NCBI GenBank assembly: GCA_947457935.1 | Contig: CANGXP010000014.1 | Coordinates: 1 to 40,578 of the forward strand | Source: Alphaproteobacteria bacterium | GTDB taxonomy: Bacteria > Pseudomonadota > Alphaproteobacteria > JAJTHO01 > CANGXP01 | DNA: 40,578 nt | Reading direction: 5' to 3' | Shown: positions 16,663 to 24,258 of the stretch, in pieces | Position numbering within the stretch: the first letter of the stretch is position 1 | Layout of the letters: each line of letters starts with the position of its first letter | Notes under the pieces: model-generated | Database searches by the model: none | The model's input: only the letters and a program-made list of their open reading frames with translations | Told to the model about the DNA's origin: nothing | Translations under genes and position numbers: made by a program

Positions 16663-16994
16663 CAGGACTTACGCAGTGTTCGTCTTTTTTGCCCTTTCCA
16701 ATAGCGACTAATCTTTTTGCTACGCCCTTTCGGGCTTGTAAAAAGAAAGTCTCAATTGGTTTGCAGGTCAAAAAGCAGTGCTTTTTGCCGCTTCAACTTA
16801 GAAAATTACTCAAAAGCCGCACGTACCCTTTGTACGCTTACGTTTTTTCGTAATTTTCTGCCTTGAACAACGCCGCCTAAACCTTTTTACTGTGCCCTTT
16901 CGGGCTTGTAAAAAGCAAGGCTTGTTGGCTTGCGGTGAAAAAAGCCATGCTTTTCTATCCTCGCTCAAAAAATCCTTCACCTGCGTAAGTCCTG
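16663..16994. mobile_element. MITE-like non-autonomous element with 14-bp terminal inverted repeats
   Basis: CAGGACTTACGCAG at 16663-16676 is exactly inverted at 16981-16994, enclosing 332 bp with no credible gene. The same 14 bases occur at 40431-40444, at the boundary of an IS fragment at the right edge, which could supply the transposase. Inside are two 33-bp direct repeats (16713-16745 and 16883-16915), each a hairpin built on GCCC-TTTC-GGGC, flanking a GTAC-centred palindrome. TGCAAG occurs on both sides (16656-16661 and 16993-16998) but overlaps the terminal repeat, so a target duplication is uncertain. It fills the gap between the Bax-inhibitor gene and engB. Confidence 0.7.
16800..16859. 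repeat. GTAC-centred palindromic repeat (copy 1, within the MITE)
   Basis: AGAAAATTAC (16800-16809) and GTAATTTTCT (16850-16859) are perfect 10-bp inverted arms. The centre is GTACCCTTTGTAC at 16823-16835, preceded by AGCCGCAC. The same centre occurs at 29235-29247, and a variant at 26829-26842. Confidence 0.75.
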
Positions 16995-17016
16995 CAAGGA
17001 TTTCAAGAGCGGAAGT

Positions 17017-17640
17017 CTATAATAGCCCATAAATTGTTTGCCTGAGAGACTTTATCCCGTCTTTTTTATCCGCGCTAGTTGCCAAAATATCAGGGAGTGC
17101 AGCAGGATGCTTTAAAACATCTGTCCCCACTGTTTTAAGGATAGCGGCTAATGCTGTGGCGGATAGTTTATCGGTTTTTGTTAAAACAAGTTGATAGGTG
17201 ACGGCGCACGCATCCAAGAACGCCATAAATTCATGGTCGTTGTCTTTAATACCGTGACGGCTATCAATCAGGACAAAAATGCGGCGCAAGGGTTCACGGT
17301 GTTGGAGGTATTCTTGCATGAGTTCCGTCCACAACCGCACTTTTTGTTTACCCACGGCGGCATAGCCATACCCCGGTAAATCAACAAGATGGAGGCGCGT
17401 GCCAAGAGCAAAGAAGTTTATTTGTTGCGTTCTGCCCGGTGTTTTACTGGTGCGTACCAAACTCTTTTGCCCCACTAACGCATTGAGAAGACTGGATTTC
17501 CCCACGTTTGAGCGTCCTGCAAAAGCAAATTCAGGGATGCTGCTTGGCGGCGGCAATCTGTCTTTCGTCATTGCACCCGCAACAAACACACAAGGGCTGT
17601 GAAAGAATTTTTCTACGTTAGCGGTGTGCGGGGATGACAT
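17017..17640 (-). CDS. engB: Ribosome-biogenesis GTPase EngB (YsxC/YihA)
   Basis: Essential GTPase assisting assembly of the large ribosomal subunit. The 207-residue product has G1 GRSNVGKS at residues 42-49, G2-region SKTPGRTQ, G3 DLPGYG, G4 LTKTD and G5 TSA. The start at 17640 overlaps the yidC stop by one base (TAATG); an in-frame ATG 28 codons upstream would lie inside yidC and adds unlike sequence. It closes the rpmH-rnpA-yidD-yidC-engB unit. Confidence 0.95.
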   Translation of the reverse strand: MSSPHTANVEKFFHSPCVFVAGAMTKDRLPPPSSIPEFAFAGRSNVGKSSLLNALVGQKSLVRTSKTPGRTQQINFFALGTRLHLVDLPGYGYAAVGKQKVRLWTELMQEYLQHREPLRRIFVLIDSRHGIKDNDHEFMAFLDACAVTYQLVLTKTDKLSATALAAILKTVGTDVLKHPAALPDILATSADKKDGIKSLRQTIYGLL

Positions 17641-19343
17641 TATGCTTTTGCTGCTTTTTTCTTCGCCATAATGTGCTTTGTCCACGCTTGTTGCATGATG
17701 GAGGCAACGTTGCTGAATGTCCAATACACTGCCAATCCTGCGGGTAAGGTTGCCGTGATATAGGTAAAGACTATCGGCATAAGGTTAAACATCACCTCTT
17801 GCATTTTGTCCGTTGGTTTGGGGTTCATTTTCTGGCTAATGAACATGGTAATGCCCATGAGCAGTGGCCAAACCCCCACAAGTAAGAAGCTAGGTAACTC
17901 AATGTTAATATAGCCAAATGCGGTGAACATGTTGGCGGGATCTGCAATGGAAAGATCTTTTATCCAGCCAAAAAACGGCGCATGGCGCATCTCAAGCGAG
18001 ATCATCAACACGCGATAGAGTGCGATAAACACAGGAATTTGAATGAGAATAGGTAAACATCCTGCAACAGGGTTGACTTTTTCCCGCTTGTACATCGCGG
18101 CAATTTCTTGGTGCAGCTTCATTTTATCATCGCCACACCTTTCTTTAATTTGCTCCATTTGCGGCTGCAACTCTTTAAGCGCATTCATTGCTTTGTATGA
18201 CTTATGCGCTAAAGGCCCGAGGAGCACGAGGCGCACTAACACGGTGAGGATAACAATCGCCCAGCCAAAATTGCCTGTATATTCATAGAGATAATGAAGC
18301 GCGTAAAATAAAGGCTTGGTAATGAGATAGAGCAAGCCAAAATTCACCGCGCGATCCAGCAACGGAATGTCGAGTTTTTCACTATACGCATCCAGCAATT
18401 CTACTTGTTTTGCCCCTGCGTAAAAGCGGGTTGTAAACGTGAGAGAAGCTTGGGGTTGAATGGTTTGTTTTGCGGCAATAAAATCTGTTTGGTACACAGT
18501 GCCTTCTTGGCGCGGCAACGCTTGTTGGCGGAAATGTGTGTCTGCACCATTTTGCGGAATAATAGCCGTGAGCCAGTATTTATCACTCATGCCCACCCAA
18601 CCTTGCGTGGCTTTATTTTCCACAATGCCTTTTTCTTGCAAATCGGCATAGTCAATCTCTTCAAGGGTTTTATCAAACACGCCCAAAGGCCCTGCATGAA
18701 TGCCGATGTTTTCAGCAACGGGCGAGCCAAGGCGTTGAATGAGTCCGAATGGATGCAAATCAATCGGCTGTTTGGTATTGTTAACAGCGCGGGTTTCCGC
18801 CGTTATCATGTAGCGGTCATCGATGCTGTATTTGATTTCATAGAGCACACCTGCGCCATTATCCCACGTTAAGACAAGGGGGGTTTCAACGGTGAGGCGG
18901 TTGCCTGAGGATGTCCAGACAGTTTCACTGGTAGGTGCAGGGGTTTGTGCATTGGGTGAAAGCCAGCCAAGTTCCGCGAAATAGCCGTGTTCTGTGCCAC
19001 TGGGAGATAATAAGGCAATAGCAGGGCTTTCGGGGTCAATAGTAGTGCGGTATTTTTCGAGGTTTATATCGTCAAAACGCGCGCCTTTGAGGGCGATTGT
19101 ACCTGTGATAGAGGGGGTTTCAATTGCCACACGGGGAGATTTAGTGATTGCCTCTTCCCGCTTTATAGGGGTTACAACAACGGGCGTTGCGGCAACTTGC
19201 AACGGCTCAGTTTTTAAGGCTGCTTGACGTTCTGCTTGCGCACGCATGGCCTCTACGCGGGGTTTTTCATAGAAAAACTGATAGCCAAGGATAATGGCGG
19301 TGGAGATGATAATCGCCAGCAGGAAATTTTTTTGATCGGTCAT
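17640..19343 (-). CDS. yidC: Membrane protein insertase YidC
   Basis: Inserts and folds inner-membrane proteins, alone or with SecYEG. The 567-residue product has the proteobacterial layout: an N-terminal membrane anchor (residues about 6-25), a large periplasmic beta domain (about 55-340), and a C-terminal core of five membrane segments starting near LYYLYEYTGNFGWAI. The hydrophilic-groove arginine lies in the VLVRLVLLG helix. A Lys-rich tail (KKKAAKA) ends the protein and may contact ribosomes. It lies downstream of rpmH, rnpA and yidD, the usual order, and is coupled to engB. Confidence 0.96.
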   Translation of the reverse strand: MTDQKNFLLAIIISTAIILGYQFFYEKPRVEAMRAQAERQAALKTEPLQVAATPVVVTPIKREEAITKSPRVAIETPSITGTIALKGARFDDINLEKYRTTIDPESPAIALLSPSGTEHGYFAELGWLSPNAQTPAPTSETVWTSSGNRLTVETPLVLTWDNGAGVLYEIKYSIDDRYMITAETRAVNNTKQPIDLHPFGLIQRLGSPVAENIGIHAGPLGVFDKTLEEIDYADLQEKGIVENKATQGWVGMSDKYWLTAIIPQNGADTHFRQQALPRQEGTVYQTDFIAAKQTIQPQASLTFTTRFYAGAKQVELLDAYSEKLDIPLLDRAVNFGLLYLITKPLFYALHYLYEYTGNFGWAIVILTVLVRLVLLGPLAHKSYKAMNALKELQPQMEQIKERCGDDKMKLHQEIAAMYKREKVNPVAGCLPILIQIPVFIALYRVLMISLEMRHAPFFGWIKDLSIADPANMFTAFGYINIELPSFLLVGVWPLLMGITMFISQKMNPKPTDKMQEVMFNLMPIVFTYITATLPAGLAVYWTFSNVASIMQQAWTKHIMAKKKAAKA

Positions 19344-19405
19344 GGAAGAGTGTCTCTATTGTTTTGATATTGTCTTAGCAATACACAGCATAAACGCAAT
19401 AGTTA

Positions 19406-19621
19406 TTACGGTACGGGGTCATGCATATCGCGTTTGGAAAAGGGATGACAGCGCAAGAGACGGCGTGTGCCGAGATACATCCCTTTGAATGTGCCGTGCT
19501 TCAGGATGGCTTCTTTCATGTAGTCGGAACAGGTAGGCAAATGACGACAATTATTGCCCAACAAGGGGGACAACACGATTTTATAGAGTTTTATGAGGGC
19601 GAGAAAGAATGCTTGGAACAT
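19406..19621 (-). CDS. yidD: Membrane protein insertion efficiency factor YidD
   Basis: A 71-residue protein of the YidD/DUF37 family, with an amphipathic N-terminus (LALIKLYKIVLSPLLG), the Cys-containing signature NCRHLPTCSDYMKEAI, and RRLLRCHPF. YidD assists YidC-dependent insertion at the inner membrane. It overlaps the end of rnpA by 31 bases, which is normal for this cluster, and precedes yidC by 62 bases. Confidence 0.92.
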   Translation of the reverse strand: MFQAFFLALIKLYKIVLSPLLGNNCRHLPTCSDYMKEAILKHGTFKGMYLGTRRLLRCHPFSKRDMHDPVP

Positions 19622-19983
19622 AAGTACTTTACGCCTCGCTGCAAATCGGTTTGTAAATCGGTGAAATCAGATTTTAGAGCGGCTTTTCGCGCTATAACGG
19701 CATAAGCGGCAAGCGGGTTGCCGTGCAACGATAATGCCTCAGGTAGCAACTGGCGCAACCGCCTTTTAACGCTATTACGCTCCACCGCCCCGCCAATGGT
19801 TTTTGTAACCGTAAAGCCAATGTAAAATTGCTGCGGAATTAACGGCAGGGCAAGCGCACCAAGGGGTATCCCCAACAAAATAATGCGCGGGGTGATGAAC
19901 TTTGTTTCGCTGGCTTGGATTTTTACAAAATGGGCGCGTTTTGTAAGCGTAACAAAATTGTTACCCCCGTGAACAAGACGCAC
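19591..19983 (-). CDS. rnpA: Ribonuclease P protein component
   Basis: Protein subunit that helps RNase P RNA remove tRNA 5' leaders. The product of about 130 residues has the TKRAHFVKIQ start region, the FTVTKTIGGAVERNSVKRRLR block containing the conserved RNA-binding helix, and AVIARKAAL. The initiation codon taken is GTG at 19983, six bases after the rpmH stop, and lacks a strong binding site, so the exact start is uncertain. The 3' end overlaps yidD. The RNA subunit gene is not in this window. Confidence 0.9.
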   Translation of the reverse strand: MRLVHGGNNFVTLTKRAHFVKIQASETKFITPRIILLGIPLGALALPLIPQQFYIGFTVTKTIGGAVERNSVKRRLRQLLPEALSLHGNPLAAYAVIARKAALKSDFTDLQTDLQRGVKYLCSKHSFSPS

Positions 19984-19989
19984 AAAAGG

Positions 19990-20124
19990 CTACGCGCTTA
20001 AACGCTTGCGCCCTTTAGCACGACGACGCGCTAAAATAATACGACCTGCAACAGTTGCCATCCGTGAACGGAAGCCATGCCGTCTTTTACGAACGAGGAC
20101 ACTGGGTTGATAAGTACGTTTCAC
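19990..20124 (-). CDS. rpmH: 50S ribosomal protein L34
   Basis: The 44-residue protein begins (V/M)KRTYQPS and is almost all basic, ending KGRKRLSA; length and sequence are typical of L34. The start codon is GTG at 20124, with GGAG seven bases upstream. A longer reading from an ATG at 20196 would prepend 24 residues foreign to L34. Unusually it follows rne rather than dnaA, with 73 bases between, and leads into rnpA. Confidence 0.95.
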   Translation of the reverse strand: MKRTYQPSVLVRKRRHGFRSRMATVAGRIILARRRAKGRKRLSA

Positions 20125-20197
20125 GGCGGAACTCCAAGTTATAATAATGCTTTTTATGAGGTTGCAAGAAAATAAGGACTTAATGCTTCTTGTCAAG

Positions 20198-22615
20198 CTA
20201 AATCATAAACTTTGACCACCAACCTTTTTTAGGCTTGTCGGGTGAATCGGTAATCACCGCAACATTCTCAGGCTGTTTTTCTGGTTTTGCTTGCGGAGCG
20301 CGTTGTTTTGGGGCGGAAATTATTTCAATCGCTGGTGGGGGGACAGGTTTTTCTTTCACCACAGGCAACGCAACAGCTTCCTGCATTGGTTCAGCGTCTG
20401 CAACGGGCTTTGCTTTTGTTCTGCCGCGACCACGACGCGGTTTTTCCACCACGCCTGTCTCTAGGATGGCAACACCCTCTGCCAACACCACAGGCAAATC
20501 AACAATCGGCTGTTCTGCGGCGAGGGGGTATACCGCTTCGTCTGTTGTGACATTCTCCCCCTGATTGTTTTCATGGAAACGGTTATCGCTTGCTTCGCCC
20601 TCACGACGACGCCCTCTGCCGCCACGGCGACCGCGACGACCGCGTCCTTTTGACTCACGCGGACTGTCACCGTTCTCGGTCATTTCTTCAGACTGCTCAA
20701 CGATGCCCTCGTTTGCTCCGTCTTGCGTCGTATCAAAATTAGGACGTTCTCTGTCTCTATCACGCCCAAAACGCTCGCGCCCACGACGACGCGCATCCCG
20801 ACCGCCCACTTTATTTTGCCGCTTGGCTTGCTCTTCCTTGTCTGCCAGAATTTTAGCGCGTTCTGCCCAATAGGCTTCATGGCTGGGGGTGGTGAATTCC
20901 GCCCGTTGTTCTTCCGTCAGCGTTTCCACTGTTTCCAAACGATACTCTTGTGCGCCGAGGCTATGGTCTTCTGCAAAAATAATCTGGAAATGATAGCGTT
21001 GTTCGAGACTTTGCAAATCAGCGCGCATGGTATTTAACAGATAAAATGCAATGTTTGTATGCGTATGTACTTTTAAGACGGCGGTGCGATTTTGCATCCC
21101 CTCCACCTCAATAGCGCGGATAATTTGCAACGCTTGTCCTGCAGCAGAACGCACACGCCCTACCCCCGAGCAATGCGTACAGGTTTCGCTGTTTAGTTCT
21201 GTGACAGACGGACGGAGACGTTGCCGTGACATTTCAAGCAACCCAAAATTACTGATGCGCCCGACTTGTAGCCGCGCTCTGTCATGCCTTAAGGCATCTC
21301 GCAACGCTTTTTCCACAACGTGATTGTTGCGGCGGTCTTCCATGTCAATAAAATCGATAACGACCAACCCTGCTAAATCACGCAAGCGCAACTGACGTGC
21401 GAGTTCCTCTGCGGCTTCTAGGTTGGTGCGTAAGGCTGTTTCTTCAATGTTACGCTCGCGGATGGCGCGGCCTGAGTTCACATCGATAGAAACAAGGGCT
21501 TCGGTTTGGTTAATCACCAAATAGCCGCCTGACGGGAGCACCGCCGTAGGCTTGAGAATGCTGTCAATTTGTTCTTCGACATGGTAGCGTTGAAACAACG
21601 GCACGATGGGGTCTTTATATTGCACAATGCGCTTTACATGCGTCGGCATCAGCATCTTCATAAAGTTTTTCGCAACTTTATACCCTGCCTCCCCTTCCAC
21701 AAGAATATCGCCCGTCTCGCTTTGATACATATCCCGCAAGGCACGCTTGATGAGGTTGCCCTCTTCGTAAATCAGCTCTGGTGCATTGGCTTCCAGCGTA
21801 TCTTGGCGAATTTGATCCCACAAGCGTGACAAATATTCATAGTCACGCTTGATTTCAACCTTGTTGCGCTCTGATCCTGCTGTGCGCACAATGATAGAAA
21901 TCCCTTGGGGGATCTCTAAATCTTCCAAGATTTCTTTAATGCGTTTTCTGTCTTTACCATCGCTGATTTTGCGAGAAATGCCGCCTGCGCGGAGAGAATT
22001 TGGCATGAGAACGCAATAACGCCCTGCCAGCGACAGATAGGTTGTAAGCGCTGCGCCCTTATTGCCGCGCTCTTCTTTCGTCACTTGCACCAGCATAATC
22101 TGATGTTTTTTAATAACTTCTTGAATTTTGTAATGCCGTTTCGGGTTAAAACGACGCGGGCGGAAATCACTTTCTTCCTCATTTAAGGAAATGGGAGCGG
22201 GTTTTTCTTCTGCGATAACAGGATTGCCCTCTGCATCTAGCAAAATCTCATCAGGTTGATTTTCAACGGTTTCAGAGAAATTTTTACCGTCTTCCTCGCT
22301 GCCTTCTGTCTCTGCGCTTTCGGCTTCAAAGTCTGCTTCTTGGGCAATCAGGGCTTCTCTGTCCGCAATCGGAATGCGGAAATAATCAGGATGAATTTCT
22401 GAGAATGGCAAGAATCCTTGCTTATTGTTGCCATATTCAACAAACGCTGCTTGCAGCGACGGCTCAACACGCGTTACCTTCGCAAGGTATACGTTGCCTT
22501 TAATATTCTGTTTCGCGGCTATTTCGTAATCAAGTTCAGTAAGCGTATTGCCTTCGATGATGGCTACGCGGGTTTCTTCAGCATGGGTTGCATCGATCAA
22601 CATGGTTGTGGTCAT
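20198..22615 (-). CDS. rne: Ribonuclease E
   Basis: Endoribonuclease central to mRNA decay and rRNA/tRNA maturation. The 805-residue product starts [18 protein letters not shown]. It has an S1 domain split by an acidic insert (about residues 85-150), as in other alphaproteobacterial RNase E proteins. The DNase-I-like catalytic region includes [13 protein letters not shown], and the zinc link is CTHCSG. The C-terminal 250 residues are disordered and Arg/Gly-rich with [13 protein letters not shown], and end [11 protein letters not shown], a GWW peptide conserved in alphaproteobacteria. It is divergent from amiC, and the gene is preceded by a leader of about 320 nt. Confidence 0.96.
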   Translation of the reverse strand: MTTTMLIDATHAEETRVAIIEGNTLTELDYEIAAKQNIKGNVYLAKVTRVEPSLQAAFVEYGNNKQGFLPFSEIHPDYFRIPIADREALIAQEADFEAESAETEGSEEDGKNFSETVENQPDEILLDAEGNPVIAEEKPAPISLNEEESDFRPRRFNPKRHYKIQEVIKKHQIMLVQVTKEERGNKGAALTTYLSLAGRYCVLMPNSLRAGGISRKISDGKDRKRIKEILEDLEIPQGISIIVRTAGSERNKVEIKRDYEYLSRLWDQIRQDTLEANAPELIYEEGNLIKRALRDMYQSETGDILVEGEAGYKVAKNFMKMLMPTHVKRIVQYKDPIVPLFQRYHVEEQIDSILKPTAVLPSGGYLVINQTEALVSIDVNSGRAIRERNIEETALRTNLEAAEELARQLRLRDLAGLVVIDFIDMEDRRNNHVVEKALRDALRHDRARLQVGRISNFGLLEMSRQRLRPSVTELNSETCTHCSGVGRVRSAAGQALQIIRAIEVEGMQNRTAVLKVHTHTNIAFYLLNTMRADLQSLEQRYHFQIIFAEDHSLGAQEYRLETVETLTEEQRAEFTTPSHEAYWAERAKILADKEEQAKRQNKVGGRDARRRGRERFGRDRDRERPNFDTTQDGANEGIVEQSEEMTENGDSPRESKGRGRRGRRGGRGRRREGEASDNRFHENNQGENVTTDEAVYPLAAEQPIVDLPVVLAEGVAILETGVVEKPRRGRGRTKAKPVADAEPMQEAVALPVVKEKPVPPPAIEIISAPKQRAPQAKPEKQPENVAVITDSPDKPKKGWWSKFMI

Positions 22616-22938
22616 TGGGGGGGAACTCCGTTAAATCACGGCGCGAAGAGGCATGTTGCCAAGGGGCGCGTGGGTTGTTTTGATGGGCATCTCTAAAAAT
22701 CTCTTTTCTAGGGCGATTGGCAGCGTCAGAAAATTTATCTGAATCCGCACATACGGAAGAGTATGCTTGCGTTTCAGAGAAAGTTCTTTCCTTGCCACTC
22801 ATCCCGATAAAAGAGTTTTTAAAGACCCCCTGAAAAAGGGTAGAAAACAAAGCACCAGAACGCTGACGCACAGACACGAAAAACGAGGCACTCGCCGTCG
22901 TTGTGCTGTATAATTGTGCAGGGGAAAGGTGCTGAGTA
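22616..22938 (-). other. Predicted long 5' leader of rne
   Basis: From the predicted start near 22938 to the rne ATG there are about 320 nt without a credible gene. A 122-codon open frame runs through it, but its ATG lies inside the predicted -10 box, so it would not be transcribed intact. The leader has self-complementary stretches such as GGGTCTTTAAAAAC near 22810-22830. In E. coli a 361-nt rne leader mediates feedback control by RNase E; a similar role here is inference from length and position. Confidence 0.45.
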
Positions 22939-22944
22939 TGAGCC

Positions 22945-22973
22945 ATTATAATTGTTTAGTTATTTATTGTTGA
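22945..22973 (-). promoter_or_regulatory. Predicted sigma-70 promoter for rne
   Basis: On the minus strand TCAACA (22973-22968) is followed after 17 bases by a perfect TATAAT (22950-22945). This is the best promoter match in the 495-bp rne/amiC divergent region. It predicts transcription starting near 22938. Confidence 0.55.
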
Positions 22974-23109
22974 TTACTTGAAGCAACCAGATCTTTATGG
23001 TAGCGAATTCATCGAACACTCACAACAATAAAATTATTGAGTTCAACGATACGTTGTTTAGACACTGAAAAACATAAAAAACTCTTAAGAAAAATAAAAA
23101 AATAGTCTC

Positions 23110-24258
23110 ATGGTACGATCTTTCTTCCTTTATTCTTGTTTGGCCGTTGTTATTTTACTGTGCGGCTTAGTGCAATCTGCCTTTGCTGTTGACATTTATG
23201 CGGTGCGTGTGGGCGCACATCCTGATAAAACGCGGATTGTGATTGAATTATCAGGTACGCCTTCGTGTAAAATTACACACGCACAAAATCCGCCGCGCAT
23301 TATTTTAGATGTGAAAAACGCAACATGGCAAGGGCAAGCGATTGATTTACCAAGAAAATCAGGCATTATAGCGAATATCCGACAACAGTCGAGTGAAACA
23401 AGTCACCGTATCATTCTTCAAACAAAACAAGCCGCTGCCGTCAGCAAACAATTTTATTTACCCGCAAATGGCGGGGCGAATTCGCGGTATGTTATTGATC
23501 TTGTTTCTAAAGAATCAAAAGCATCATCAGCCGCAACAGAGGAAGTTACTCCCCCTTCGCGCCCGCAAAAAAGAAAATATGTGGTGGTGATTGACCCCGG
23601 TCACGGCGGAAAAGACCCTGGAGCCATTGGCAAAGCAGGCACCTATGAAAAAGATATCACCTTGCGTGTGGGTTTGGAATTGCGTGATGCTTTAGTACGC
23701 ACAGGGCGGTATGAGGTGCATTTAACACGCTCAACAGATGTTTTTATTCCACTGCGTGACCGCACCCGTTTTGCACACAAGAAAAATGCGGCTCTTTTTA
23801 TATCGCTTCATGCGGATTCTGCGCCAAGTCAAATGGCGGATGGACTCTCTGTTTACACGCTGTCTGAAACAGCTTCAGATAAAGAAGCGGCATTGCTTGC
23901 TGCAAAAGAAAATAAGGCAGATTTAATTAGCGGAATAAATTTTCAAGGGGAAAACAAGGAAGTAAGCAGCATTCTTATTGATTTGGTGCAGCGCGAGACA
24001 ATGAATATGTCTGCGCGTTTTGCAACCGAATTGGTGCGGGAATTATCACAACGGGTGGTGGTGCGTGAAAAAACCCATCGCTTTGCAGGATTTATGGTGT
24101 TAAAAGCACCTGATACGCCCGCCGCCTTACTGGAGATGGGCTATATCTCTAACCCTCGTGAAGAATATCAATTACGGCAATCACAATATCGGGCACGCAT
24201 TGTTGCGGGTATTGTTGCTGCAACAAATAGTTTTTTTAACGCAAACACAGTACGCTAA
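23110..24258 (+). CDS. amiC: N-acetylmuramoyl-L-alanine amidase, AMIN-domain type (AmiC-like)
   Basis: Zinc amidase that splits septal peptidoglycan during daughter-cell separation. The 382-residue precursor has a signal peptide (to about FAVDIY), an AMIN domain (about residues 25-130) for septal targeting, and an Amidase_3 domain with zinc ligands in DPGHGG, the YEKD motif and SLHADS, plus the catalytic glutamate in LLEMGYISN. A helix before the last motif probably autoinhibits the enzyme until a LytM activator binds; the NlpD-like protein at 29301 is a candidate. It is followed with no gap by mrcA, a conserved alphaproteobacterial pair. Confidence 0.94.
   Translation: MVRSFFLYSCLAVVILLCGLVQSAFAVDIYAVRVGAHPDKTRIVIELSGTPSCKITHAQNPPRIILDVKNATWQGQAIDLPRKSGIIANIRQQSSETSHRIILQTKQAAAVSKQFYLPANGGANSRYVIDLVSKESKASSAATEEVTPPSRPQKRKYVVVIDPGHGGKDPGAIGKAGTYEKDITLRVGLELRDALVRTGRYEVHLTRSTDVFIPLRDRTRFAHKKNAALFISLHADSAPSQMADGLSVYTLSETASDKEAALLAAKENKADLISGINFQGENKEVSSILIDLVQRETMNMSARFATELVRELSQRVVVREKTHRFAGFMVLKAPDTPAALLEMGYISNPREEYQLRQSQYRARIVAGIVAATNSFFNANTVR

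Noticed and set aside
16663-16994. CRISPR-like array from the repeated GCCCTTTCGGGC hairpins
   Set aside because: Only two copies 170 bp apart with no regular spacers and no cas genes; the region is bounded by transposon-type inverted repeats.
22578-22946. 122-codon open frame ahead of and overlapping rne
   Set aside because: Its ATG lies inside the predicted rne -10 box, the composition is unlike a protein family, and it overlaps the rne start; better explained as leader RNA.
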